Positions 34,504-46,569 of a stretch of 64,000 nucleotides of DNA are shown one piece after another. Position 1 is the first letter of the stretch. Each line of letters opens with the position of its first letter. Below the pieces are notes generated by a model. The model made no database searches, was not told the DNA's origin, and worked only from the letters and a program-made list of their open reading frames with translations. The position numbers and the translations under genes are program-made. The stretch covers positions 1 through 64,000 of the forward strand of contig JAFBJZ010000613.1 of assembly GCA_016785225.1 (NCBI GenBank), written 5' to 3'. Source of the DNA: Psettodes erumei. Taxonomy: Eukaryota; Chordata; Actinopteri; Pleuronectiformes; Psettodidae.

Positions 34504-34811
34504 GGCATAGCCGAGACTGAGGTGGCCGGACCGGAACGGATGGAAAAGATCCTCAAAAACACTAAAGCTCTGCGTCTCCTCTTTCCTCCTGGCTCGTCTA
34601 TTCCACGCCTCTGGCCGAACTCATGTTCGCTCCGTCTCTCTTGCCGGGCCTGTCCCGGGACCGTCCGCTCTGGCTTCAGCTCGGAGAAACGTTCCCCTTC
34701 CTCTGGACGTCCCGCATGATGTTTCCACCCAGCCGAGAGGAGAGCGCAGCGGCCGAGTGCGCTGAGAGAGAAGCCCGGGCCGACTGAGTGACGCACCCAC
34801 CCACTCACCAC

Positions 34812-34818
<7 letters not shown>

Positions 34819-34845
<27 letters not shown>
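34819..34845. repeat. (CT)n microsatellite
   Basis: About 13 CT units, 316-342 bp upstream of the arhgap21 start codon; GA on the gene strand. Confidence 0.97.
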
Positions 34846-34848
<3 letters not shown>

Positions 34849-34853
34849 GTATG

Positions 34854-34863
34854 CACACACACA

Positions 34864-34918
<55 letters not shown>
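34854..34918. repeat. (CA)n microsatellite, ~32 units
   Basis: 65-bp CA run with one interruption (acagac), just beyond the CT tract in the promoter region. Confidence 0.97.
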
Positions 34919-34919
<1 letters not shown>

Positions 34920-34990
34920 AGGCAGCCTGAAGTGAGTTCTCTCTCTCCCTCCTGTCTCCTTCATTTCTCGCTCTGTCACTAACTCACCTC

Positions 34991-36582
34991 TTCCGCTGCC
35001 AGCCTTTTAAAAGTCTGAGCTTGTTGTGCGTTGGCCAACACAAACACAAACTCACGTGTCTAATCAATAAATCATGCACAAAAAAACAAAACAAAGACGC
35101 ACAAAGCAAACCAAAAGGTGAGTCAAGTATAAAGTATATATTTTATGAAAGAGTATTGGTGCTGTGAAATGAAGAGTGTGCAAAAAACCACGCCCACCTC
35201 TGCAGCTCATCTGGTGACTACAAAAAAACTAACGGGGGGATTTACTCACAGTGACTCCTGTGGAGAGACAAATCAGTTGAGATGTTCATATATCATTCAT
35301 GCGCCTCTATCTGTCCCTTTAATATTTAAAAAGGAAATGTTCTGACTAATCATATTTTGCATTAGAGGCACCGACGGTTCCTCCTCTGCACACAGAAATT
35401 CACTTTCTGAAGCAGTTTCAGCAGAAGTGGATTACAATCCAATTTAAGATTTATTCCAGTGTTTAGCACCGAGATGAGATGAGGCGTTCAACAGCGCTCA
35501 ACTTCCAAAGTCCCCCAATCTGCCCCCATATTTACATGGAAAAACCTTTAAAGAAGGAATCACTTGGTGCAAGGATCAGTTCAAACCAGTTTAGTTATGG
35601 ACGCACACTGAGAATAAACTCCAAACGAGCTCTGTTGTCTCCGCCCGTGGACGTGGATCTGCATCGCGACCACCTCCTCTCCCTCCAATCGTTACATAAG
35701 AGGTAAACAGAGTCCACGGAGGCTTGGCAACCGCTTTTATTTTAGCAGCAGTGTGATGTTTGGGAGCAGGGCGGCCCCGATGCCTTTTAGCGAATCCCTC
35801 CGGCAGGGAGCTGGGCCAAAACATCAATTTAATATTTAATCACATTTTCATCTCTGGAGCATTTCAGGCCCGCTGCTAAACAACGGCTACACCTACGCTC
35901 GTCCGTCTTTGGCTCATTTTGAATTGCAGTCCCTCCATGCGTCGTACGTTTTTCTGGTCCACCTCCAACGACGGCTAATGCACGTCCGTCACGCAGCCGG
36001 CGGCGGTCCGCGGAGTCGTGAAAATGCAAACAGCGAATCTATTTTGACTCAGAGGCATATTTGCCATGCGAGGCAGCAGCGACCATGAAAACAACATCAG
36101 GAACCCGGTCGTGGAATGTTCCCCTCACAGCATTTGGGTTGTGAGCATCTTGTTACCGCATTCGCTCGGCTCAATATAGCATGCGGTGTTCTGTATGGAA
36201 AAGAAAGCAGAAATAGAAGTGGCCAAACGCAGCCGGTTGAGACACTCGACTTGGCCGAGGCCAAAACAAGGATCAAGTCTGACAGGAATAGTCGCGTATG
36301 AGAAGCACGCCGCCTGCTGCTGCGTTCGGGGGCGAATTGGAGAAAATGTCATGTGTGTTGTTTCCATTTTTACGCAGCATCACAAGCCCAAGCTGACGCA
36401 GACAAACAATACTCCTCACCCTCCACTACAGGATGTCAGACCACATCACACTGTATATGTCTAAATGTAAAACACATGATAAGGAGGAAACAAAAAAAGA
36501 TCCCGAAATGGAATTCCTGCTGAAGTGGATTCGGTGCCATGCAGACACAAAAACGAGACGTGCCGCCCAGAAATATTATGCC
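34991..36582. other. upstream DNA without a recognised gene
   Basis: No exon, RNA gene or mobile element recognised on either strand. Confidence 0.7.
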
Positions 36583-36596
36583 GTTGCCGGGGCAAC
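36583..36596. promoter_or_regulatory. candidate RFX X-box
   Basis: GTTGCCGGGGCAAC is a perfect palindrome fitting GTNRCC-N2-RGYAAC, the site of RFX transcription factors. It lies about 2.1 kb upstream of the first coding exon. Confidence 0.5.
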
Positions 36597-37794
36597 AAAC
36601 CAGACCACAACAATGTCAACAATGCCACCGGACTGGGGCGTTCTTTTCTCCGTGGGCGCTCGTGTGATTTCAAGGTTTCTGTCTCCCCGAACACGTTTGT
36701 GTACACGCCGGCGGGTCCGCGGGGCGTCAAGAAGTCCTGCGGGCGGCGCCGACGTGGTCCGGGGGCTCGAAACCGGCCTCATCCGACTCTCATCCGCCGG
36801 GGTCGACAATTACCCTGCGGACGGACGTGCTCGCTACGGCTTGGTGTGCGAAACTGGGTAGGGAGGATTTGTGTGTGTGTGTGTGTGTGTGTGCGTGTTC
36901 TGGGTTTGGTCGTGTGGCTCAGTTTGTTTCACCAGTGGGTAAACCGGGTCACGTATTTAACGTCCGGCCAGAACCGGCACAGTTTTCAGGATAACGGATG
37001 ACATTCCAGGTCCTGTGGCTGCAGAGTGAAGTAAGCAGAAGTGTCTTGTTCTGACATTTGAATTAATTTACTGTAAATATGGACGGCGTGGGTTTTGTGT
37101 GTTTACACAGATGTGTCATGGCGGTGTTCATCAGAACGCCTACCTGACCGCAGAGGAAAATCAGGAAAATATTGCCAAACTCCAAGGCAACGTCCTCCAA
37201 GGCAACTGCTTCTTCCGGCTGTCCGACGCCGACGAAGTTTACCTTCATGCAACACGGGTCAAAGGTCGTGTGCACGCACCGTAACACCACTGCGGCTGTT
37301 TAACACCAGCCAGGAAAACGCCTTTATGAGATCAGGCAGAGGTGCAAACCGTGAGCATTGCCATCGGCCGGAGAAAAGCAGCATTAACTAATAATACCAG
37401 CGTGGTCCGGTCGATAAAATCAACTGAAGCGTGACCGCAGACGCTTGTGAAACGCGGCGCTATGAATAACAGACCGTCAGGCGGGGGCCGCGCCCACCCA
37501 CGCCATGTGTCGTAACATCCAGGAGGTCTCTGTCGTCACCACTCTGGACCGCCGGACCCAACGCGACGCAGTTTGGGTTTTGGCGTTCCCCCCCGCTGAT
37601 AATTCTGCAAATGGTTTTTTGCGGCTTCACACAACATCACGGTGCAGGGCCAAAGACAACAACAAGGCCGCGGCTGCGGTGGGTTAAAGACAAGCTGTTT
37701 TAGGGGCTGCTGTGGAGACCACTCGTGAGCTGAAACACAAAAAAAGACACGAGTCCACTTTGTGGATTTGGAACGGCAGAAGAGGCCGAGCTGC

Positions 37795-37837
37795 TGGGTT
37801 GAAGGGAAAAGTTGCCGGGTTGAAGGGAAAAGTTGCC
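37795..37837 (+). repeat. 21-bp direct duplication
   Basis: gttgaagggaaaagttgcc is repeated twice head to tail, separated by gg. Confidence 0.9.
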
Positions 37838-40800
37838 ACTCGGCCTTTTAAACTTACAGCGGCACGCCAACGCTCGCCGCAGACACATCCTCCACGTCCA
37901 AAAACTTACAGCCAGGCTCCTCGAGCTGTGAAACTTGTTTCAGATGTTTACATATGTGGAGAACACAGCACAATGAGAAGCAGGCTGTTCCGTTTTAATC
38001 CACTCAAATCTGGGAGTCTAGGATTTATTAGATGATTATCTGCAGCTCTGATTTGTGTAACAAAGGCCTGCGGTCGGTCAGCAGCTGACAGGATCCCTGG
38101 ACGGGGATTAAAGACACAAGGCACCAACAGGCCTCGCAAAAACTACAATAAGTGATTCTGAAGTCTCCAATCGGTCTTGTGTGTGACTGACTTTATGTAT
38201 CCGTGTGTGTGTGTGTCTGTTTTTTTGTGCGTGCCTGTGTGTGGTACAGAAGGCCAGAAGAAAAGAGAAAGTCTTACTGGGGGATTAGGCCAGATTCGGG
38301 GGGGCTTTTCAGGACTCCTGGCGGGTGTGAGATCTAATCTGGACATGCTGCATCTGGGCTCCGCGAGGTAAGGCTTACTGTAACAAAGGAGCGGCTAATG
38401 AGGGCCGGGGAACAGACCGCTCCGGCTACGATGCCCACACCACTGCACACCCATAAAGGCCGTCTTCACGCAGACCCTCGGGGGGGTGGGGGCGGACGAA
38501 CCCCACCATCCACCACCCTGAGGAGGTGGACTGCCAGCGGCTGATCAGACAGATACTGGATTTTGTTTCAGGCAGATAATCTGGGTGTAGGAAGCAACAG
38601 TGGAGTCAGGTCCTGTATATGTGGGTCTGTAATATGATTTTACTGCACACACACACACACAAACAGACCGTCTTTCCCGGAGGGAGGGGAAGAAACTGAA
38701 GCTGTTTCATAAAGAGCAAATGTGCTGCATTGGTGTCGGCGTGAAGAGGAAAACGGCAGCAGCAATCGCACAAATCACATCCTGTTACAGTTTGTTTTCA
38801 CGCAAACGATTAGTAGATTAATCAGTGAGCAGAACATAAACCGACTAGTTTACCCATTAATATTTAGTCAGCAAAAAATTTCAGCTGTGGATTTGGGACA
38901 AAAAAACAACCATAAAAGTGTGATGATTTTTTAAAAATATTTTTATTTTATTGAAAATGTTGTATGTCTTCATTATGCAGTACTGTTGAAGATAAACCTC
39001 CATAACAGCTCAATAATAATATGCTTTTTGGTTACACACAAAGCAAAGCTGCTGGACTCACAACCGCTACGACTGTACACCATTCAAATTATAAGGAAAA
39101 AAAACAACAGTTTGCTTAACTAACAACAGAACAGTGAATGTCAAAACCGCCATTAAAAGTCCTCAACATTAAAATCCTCCAGCAACACAATAACTGGCTC
39201 CTCTCGCTCGGGCTTTGTTGGCGAGGAGGAGAAGTTGGCGCCGGCTTTCTCTTCGTTTTACGAACGGTCCAAATCAAACACGAAGTCGTGACGCAACAGC
39301 TCCCAAAAAAAAGCCACCAGCTCAGCTCCCCGTGAGTCATGCCCACGACATATTTATGAGCCAGTGCATCGCTGCTATTCCACTGGCAACAACAACCATC
39401 ACAGCCCACAGTTTGCTATGGAGACCATCTGTGCAGCACAGTGGAGAAAAGCACAACAGCTCCAAAAACTTCCAGGAGGAGGGAAGAAAAAAAAAACGCA
39501 GGGGGATTTCCTTCAAGTCCAGGCAGCGAGGAGGAGATGCTTGAGGGCTGGAAGTAAAAAAAAAAAACTAACGGGGGAAGAGACAAAAGCCCCGAGCCCG
39601 GGACAGGAGGGGGTTTTGGTGAATTAGCGGGCTCCCCTGGTGAAGGAGCTCTGCTTGATGTGGACAATTGTCTCTGGAGGTCCCCAGACACCTTCAGACA
39701 AATGCCTCTGCCAATCAGGCATTCAGCCGCCCGCTCATTCAGTCCTCAGCAGCTGCTCGCAGGGAGGGAGCAAATATGTTTCTGATGACAGCCCGACCCC
39801 ACCCCGTCATCTCAAACACCTTGGATTTCCAAAAAACACACACACACACACACACACACTCTGTCTGCCCATGTTTAATTACTGCATCTCTGCTCCTGGC
39901 TCAGACGGGAGGGGGGGACATGAGGCGATAATGAAGACGGTGTCCTGTCAGACGGACACAGCGACGTGAGGTCACCCTCGATGGGTCGGCACGTGTTACC
40001 CGACCTGGCCCAAGGATGAAAGAGGGAACGTGTGTTTTTAACAGCTATGAATACACTACACTGTTTGTACTGCACCATAGGTCTATGCAAACACGCAGAA
40101 CTGTAGCTGATCCAAACATTGCCTTGGTTACAAAATATTCAAACTCAATTAGCTGCAGTCCTTTAATAAATATGGCACCTGAAAGTCATTTCAAATCCTT
40201 GATGTGTTGAGTTACTGCAGGGTTACCTTACACTGAGCTTTAATTACGTTGAAGTTAGCGACTGTATTTGGAAATCTTGTGTATTTATATCTGCCTGAAC
40301 TGGTCCGAGCTGCAGCGGCAGTCGCACGTGTCGTGTGAATGACCCGTGAGAGCAGCCTGCTGCAGATGAGTCCAACTTAACAAACAAACGCACAACGCGG
40401 CCTCGCAGCGAAGCGGGATTCACCCCCGCACAAGACACCTCTATTCTGCCAGGCACCCGGCCGGCACCCTGCGCCCTGCACCCTGCACCACCGTGTCTGG
40501 AAACTCCACACAGACGTCATTAATCAGACCTGCGGACAAACCCCCGATTCAAGCCGCCGGGCTAGCAGGACCTGAGAACGGGACATATGGACGAACCTGT
40601 CCGCCCCGAATGTAAACGAAGTCGCTCGGCCTTTCCAGCCGCCTGAAAGGTTCCTTTAACAAACTGCGACGACGCCGTTAGCGCCCCGCCGCGCCTCATA
40701 AAGAGCCCATATAGTGGCGATGTAAGCTGAGCCTGGAACTCCCTGGGCTGAGGTTTGAGGTCGGGCGGCTGGGGGGTCGGGGGGTGGGGGTGGGTGGAGG

Positions 40801-43289
40801 CCGGAGGGTGTGGGCTCGGTCCAGACACATGCCCGATGGACGTGTAGTTCCAGCGTAATGGGTGACAACACACGTGGAGGGGGAGCGGGGCCCGGTCAGA
40901 TGAATGCACACGGTTCTGTTGGTGGAGCTCGCCGTGATGGAGACGTGGCTGACGGATTAAAATGAACACAGTCCTGCGCTCCACTCTGAGAAACAGGCCG
41001 TTTAAACGGCTCGACGTGATCACATTCAGTGTGACGCCGTGTGCATCCATGGAAAAAGGGAACGGCAGAGTTTTAATGGTGCCAACCTGCCAAAAACAGG
41101 TTTAAAACAGTAACACGACTATCACACTGAACATCAGTCAATAAATTCAACATATGTACAGTAATCAGTTAATAAGTGGAATGAAAACAGTCAAACAGTC
41201 ATGAGAATCATGTACATGAACATGTAAACATGACTCCATCCACGCAGGAAATACCAAACATGTCATCTCTTGCATCCAGGGCCGCTATTCTGGTCCACTG
41301 CTGAAATATTCACAACTGCCATTTAAAATTCATCAGCGCCTGCAGAGAGGCTCCCAAACCCTAAAAATAGCCCCGACAGCCGTAATGGAATATGAAATGT
41401 CCGAGCTGATATGAACCCGTGTCGCCACATCTGCTGATCTCCTGCTTTACCCGTCTCACGTGCGGCGCCCGTGAGCGATGCCATTGTGACCGCAGATCCA
41501 AATTTGGATCTTTGACGTGACTTTCCTTCCCGCTAAAACGAAGAGTAAAATTAATCTTTTATCACGCAAAAATGACACTAATCGTCAATGTGGCTCTCTG
41601 GAGTGTAAGGATTTGCAGCTTTTATATCATAATTAAACAGTTTGCAGGTTCTGACATCACTTTTGTTTCTGGGAAATTGTGTTGGACATGTTTCTTTTAC
41701 TACACAAATAACTGTCGACTTAATAATGAGATCATGGGGACCTGCAGAGCTCCGTCTCTCTCCTCAGCAAAGCTCAAGCTGTTGTTTCACTTTGTGTAAA
41801 GGGTAAACAGTCGCACACATGTACTGTACGTCCTGACACACGCTGTCATTTGTAATGCCCTCATGTTACTGTGAAGGCATTCAGTGGACTGTAACAGATT
41901 TGGTATGGGACAGATCTGGTATTGCTTATGAATAGAGGCACTCTGCACTGGAGCCAGCACTGATGAGGGCTGTGGGACACGCCCTTTACACAACACACAC
42001 ACACAGACACACACAGACACACACAGACACACAAAGCCCCGGGCTGCCCGAGAGCTGTAAATTACACTGCTATTATGATCCAGCGAGCGAGTGAGGGAGA
42101 GAGAAAATGAGAGAAACAGACAGAAAACGAGGAGGACGAGTTGAAGAAGAATGTTCGCTCTGAGTCACAGCGTCCGACGGAGGAATGGCGGTCCTTGGAA
42201 AACACCATGGTGCTTTCCCCTGCGTAAACACTGCAGACCTGCCCCCCCCTTCATCCACTTCCTTTCATCCCTCACTTTCCTGCCAACGGGCGTGTCTTCG
42301 AAACCCCCACCCCGCCGCACTTCATCAGTCCTCCCTGTCCATCCATTAAGACGCCGACGTCCAGAAACTCGCTGGGTGACATCATGTTGCGTCTGGTGAA
42401 AAGAGCCTCAATCTGCAGATAAGTGCCGCCGAAACAAACGGCCGTGACGTGGCCAAGTATGAAAACTCGACCCAAACCCAACGAGATGGCTGAGGCGGAT
42501 CTCTGGTCGCTCTGAGCGCGTCTGGCAGCGTCTCGCAGAGGATGCAGCTCTGATTTACTGCTCCAGGGATTCTGCGGAACAGCTCGACTGTAATCACACA
42601 TTTCTTTTGGGGTTTTTAGCGTCATGTCTGAGCTTCTCGCTCCTCTTCACTGCAGGGCTGGAGCTCGGGGGGTGTTACAGGTTCGATCCCGCGGGTGGGA
42701 ACGAACGTGACATAAGCGGCCGGGAATAGAGGCAAGAGACGGCGAGGCGTCGAGGGCGAGATAAGGCCGTGACTTCGGGGTGAATCGAGGAAACGCAGAT
42801 AAAAACCGAGAGCCCCGGGAGTGACGGAGGCTGGGTTTGGACGGCGGGTGGGGTTCAGGAGGTTCATGTGGCCCGCCGCAGACGCGCAGACAGCCGCGGG
42901 ATTTGCGCAGGGCGGGGCAGGTGTGACCGAACAGTCGCGTCCTGTATTAGCCATGGGGAGAAGAATGTCGTCTTTCAGCTGAGCGCTAACGTCACTCCAC
43001 CTGCAGACGTCTCACACCCTCCTGGTCCCGTCTCCTTTCAGCATCCCACCGGATCATTTCTTCAGCTACAATGGTCCCGGCTTTTCTTACGCGTCCGTGC
43101 GACAAAGCCCGGTTACGCAACCAGGAGCTCGGCCAGATGAGCCGAGAAAAAATAAAAAGGACTGTTTAGCTCTCCACCTCTCGCAGCGTGGAGCGGCTCG
43201 GACCATTCTTCTTCACTGGAATGTTTTCCTCCCCGTGTTTGTCAAGGGGGGGGCCCAAGACCCCCAGGGCCGTGGGGCTGACGAATCAC

Positions 43290-43291
<2 letters not shown>

Positions 43292-43324
<33 letters not shown>
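43292..43324. repeat. (GT)n microsatellite
   Basis: About 16 GT units; a (CA)n tract follows at 43440-43468, so the two could pair as an imperfect inverted repeat. Confidence 0.95.
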
Positions 43325-43327
<3 letters not shown>

Positions 43328-46300
43328 TCTGCATGTCTGTCTGTATTTTCTTAATCTGGGGTAAATGAGTCCAAGATGACTGATGAGTAACCCTTTAGAG
43401 GAACCACTTAACAATCAGCATTTGTAGTTTTCCCGTCACTCACACACACACACACACACACACACACCGTTCACTTAACTACTAAAGTGTCAAGACAAAA
43501 ACGTGATAGTAGCATGATGCGTGCTCGCCTTTCCAGCTCAGCTCAGAAACGTCTGTTTACCGTCAAACATGCAGCAGAAACACGTCGAAGCGTCGCCCTG
43601 AAGTCCGAGGCAGCTCATCTGAAATGAACGCACACTTGTCGTTTCGCATCACGCTGTCGCGAACACATGATGAGCGCAGATCTGAGACCTGCGGAAAAAG
43701 GTCCAAATATTCAAACTCGTGCTACGTGCGCTGCGTCGACCAATCACAACAACGCGTGATGTAGGAGGAACCGCTGCACGACTACCTCCAAAAAGACACA
43801 CACAGTTGTTTTATGAGCATTATTATGATCGCCGCAGTGTTGGAGTCAAAATGTCTTTATAAACATCCTGAATATTTTCAATCCCCGCAGGCGGGAAAGT
43901 GGAAAAACTCAACTCAGGTTATTAATTATTTCCTTGGGCCTTGCAGCAGCCATTAAAATTACAAGTACACATGTAGTGCATAGATAAATATGTACAAATA
44001 TGTACAAATAAACTTCATGTACCTCCTGAAGCTCCTCTCAAACAAAAACAAGCTGACCTCAAAGGCAGTAGAAAATTAACAAGCCCGTGGAACAACTAAC
44101 TTTTCATTTTCTAAATATGCAGACTAATAACATGAACCAGCTGAACCATGACTCAGCACAATCATGATCTTGTGTGTCTCTGTTAGACGGTGGGAGGGGG
44201 TTGCTGCCGGTGGTCCTGCAAACCCAGATTGGGGGCCAGATGGCTTCACCAGCACGCTGCTCCTCCACCCGACTGTCACTTGTGGGTGGGAGGAGGGGCG
44301 GGAGTGTGCGTGCGTGTGTGTCTGCACGCAGAGAGTGTGTGTGTGTGTCACGCAAGAGCAGAAGACACCCGCTCATTATACAACAACACAATAACACACT
44401 GTACATACACACACGCACAGACACGCACACTAAGCTTAAGTAGAATGAAATCAGGTTTCAAGGTTAAGGCTAAAGGTCAGGGGTCACGTGTGAGCAGCAG
44501 CAGACAGGACACTTAGTCTTAATGGAGACCTGGACAGATGAGGCCTCCTCATGTAATGCAGACCAGCTTTGGTAGTTGTCTCTGCTAACACCCATTTTAT
44601 TTCAAAAACCTGCAGCAGGGTTTTGCTACTACTTGGGGAAATTGGCAAAAGTTTAAAAAAAAAAATCACTGCATGTCATAAATCCACAACAGATTCAGAC
44701 CACAAAATGTGTTTTTATAAGAAGCCGGCCTTTCTGCAGCTGTCAGGACTCATCAGGTCTCTCCTGGACATCAAACAGACGGGCCTTTTATTCTTTCTAG
44801 CTATAAATGTATTACTATAAACTGTAAAGAGCTTCCTGCCTTCGACCCGCCCCGCTCTCCAGTTGAGGAGAGCAGCAGGATTAATCAAACGAGTTGTTCG
44901 TATGCTACCGGAGGTATGTGGATGGTCTTTGAAGTGGCCGTCGACCCGCCAAGTGGCACCGGCGAGAGGCCCGGGGACTGATGACGGGGCAACAAGTCAC
45001 GATTAAACAGCGAGCGAGGAGAAAGCGCGAGGAGGCGCGCAGGAAAAGAAGCGGGGGGTTAGCTAAATCCAGAGCTCATTAGTTTGAGTCTAAATTGGCA
45101 AGGACACGCAGAGACTGTGGACGCAGGGCGCAGGTGAGCGCAGGACAGGTAGCGACCAGCGAGGGATGCCCGGCGTCTGCCCAATAGGTGCAACCGCTCT
45201 AATCCTGTTAGGAGAGCCGGGATCAGCTGCTAAACTGAGCCGGCCCCGCTCAGTCAATCCCATTGACAGGAATGTTCCTCCAGGGCGTCAGGAATAGTGG
45301 CAGGAGTCACACCACATCCCAGCTCTGCTGCCCGAGGCCCGGGCTGCAGCCAACATGCCCCCCATGAGTTTTGTGCAGGTTCTGTGCAAATTCTGGAAAT
45401 GGGGAGCCAGCAGCAGTGAGGACAGACTTTCAGGGAACATCCCAGGGCTGTTCCCGTTTTTCACTCTGAACATGTGCCACTATCCCAGGCGTCTCCTGGG
45501 CGACGATGTGCTGCGACCTTCACCTGCGAGCGTTTACCCAACAGGCCTGCGTCGAGACCAGGGCGACGTCAGCCTGAGTAAAGTGAGACTGTGGAGGGGG
45601 GGCGGTTAGTACTACGGTATCCAGGTAGCAGTTGTAAACACTGTCAAAGCAGGACCGGACACGGAGCGAATGAAAGCGCAGCGCGAGAACAAGGGGCTGA
45701 CAAAGAGAAGCGATTATGGCGGTTAAACAACTGAAGGGATGAAATGACTCGGTGCTTGCTGTGTGTTGTGGCTGCTCTGCAGGAGAGAGCGAACGTCACG
45801 CCTGCCATCAGAGCCGTCGTCCCTGCAGATCGTTTCAACTGGTTGCACTTTCAAATTCCTTCACAAGATCTCCGTCTTCTTCCTCCTCTTTCCCAGCACT
45901 AACCTGACAGGACCGTGAACGATGCCGCTGCATCCCTGACGTCTCTGAGACGCTGCGTGAATTCTGCACATATTTCGTTGCACGGCCCGCATGTCAAGAC
46001 GCTGTGCACTCACTGAACTCCATAATACAGACACGTGAGGGGCGGGGAAAAAAATGAGTTAATTGCAACGTACACCTACGTCTTTCCTCGCTCTCCAAAA
46101 GCACACAGAGCTCTTTTCAAAACACTGGGAGCGTGCAGCAGCCTGACGACGGAAAATGTTAGCTAGTAAAAAAATGCTGGAAAAGCGGGAGCCTCAGAAA
46201 AAGCACGCGCCGAACACGGCGGGGCCAGCGCCGCGCGAGCCGTCCAGCAACGGGTCTCCGAGGAGGGTGACGCAATACAGGAACGGGAGAGGGGGAGGGG

Positions 46301-46534
46301 GCACAAATATGTTGACTATTACGAGCCCTCCCTCCTCGGCTACGTCCGCGGCGGTCCCACCCAACGCTGAGGCCCATCTGGAGCGCCTCGTGACCCGGCT
46401 GATTAAAAGCAGTTGGGGCCTTCGGTGAGATACGGCCAGTGGAATGTGGAGCCTGTGGAAAGGCCCGGAATAAGTGTGCCGGAGAGGCGTGTCCGTTTCT
46501 GCACTGTGGATGTGATACTCTGCACGGCGAGCGG

Positions 46535-46535
<1 letters not shown>

Positions 46536-46567
<32 letters not shown>
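46536..46567. repeat. (GT)n microsatellite
   Basis: About 16 GT units in upstream DNA. Confidence 0.95.

Positions 46568-46569
<2 letters not shown>

Larger units (their letters stand above)
34504..34990 (-). promoter_or_regulatory. arhgap21: arhgap21 proximal 5' UTR / promoter region
   Basis: CpG-rich DNA directly upstream of the first coding exon. Further upstream lie a (CT)n tract (34819-34845) and a (CA)n tract (34854-34918), which read on the gene strand as GT then GA repeats. A strong minus-strand donor (GAAGAG|GTGAGTT) ends at 34988, preceded by TTTTAAAA and TTGGCCAA motifs, and could close a small 5' UTR exon. Exact start site not determinable. Confidence 0.5.

Noticed and set aside
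34188..34979. 263-residue minus-strand frame overlapping exon 1
   Set aside because: The upstream part reads through CA and CT repeats. Only the part from the ATG at 34508 is discussed, as an overlapping frame.
38177..38371. Plus-strand frame ending at a good donor (GAG|GTAAGG)
   Set aside because: The 5' part is a GT-repeat read and no partner exon was found within the window.
46156..46428. 90-residue plus-strand frame
   Set aside because: Low-complexity Pro/Gly/Arg composition, an equally open antisense frame, and no splice partner or motif.
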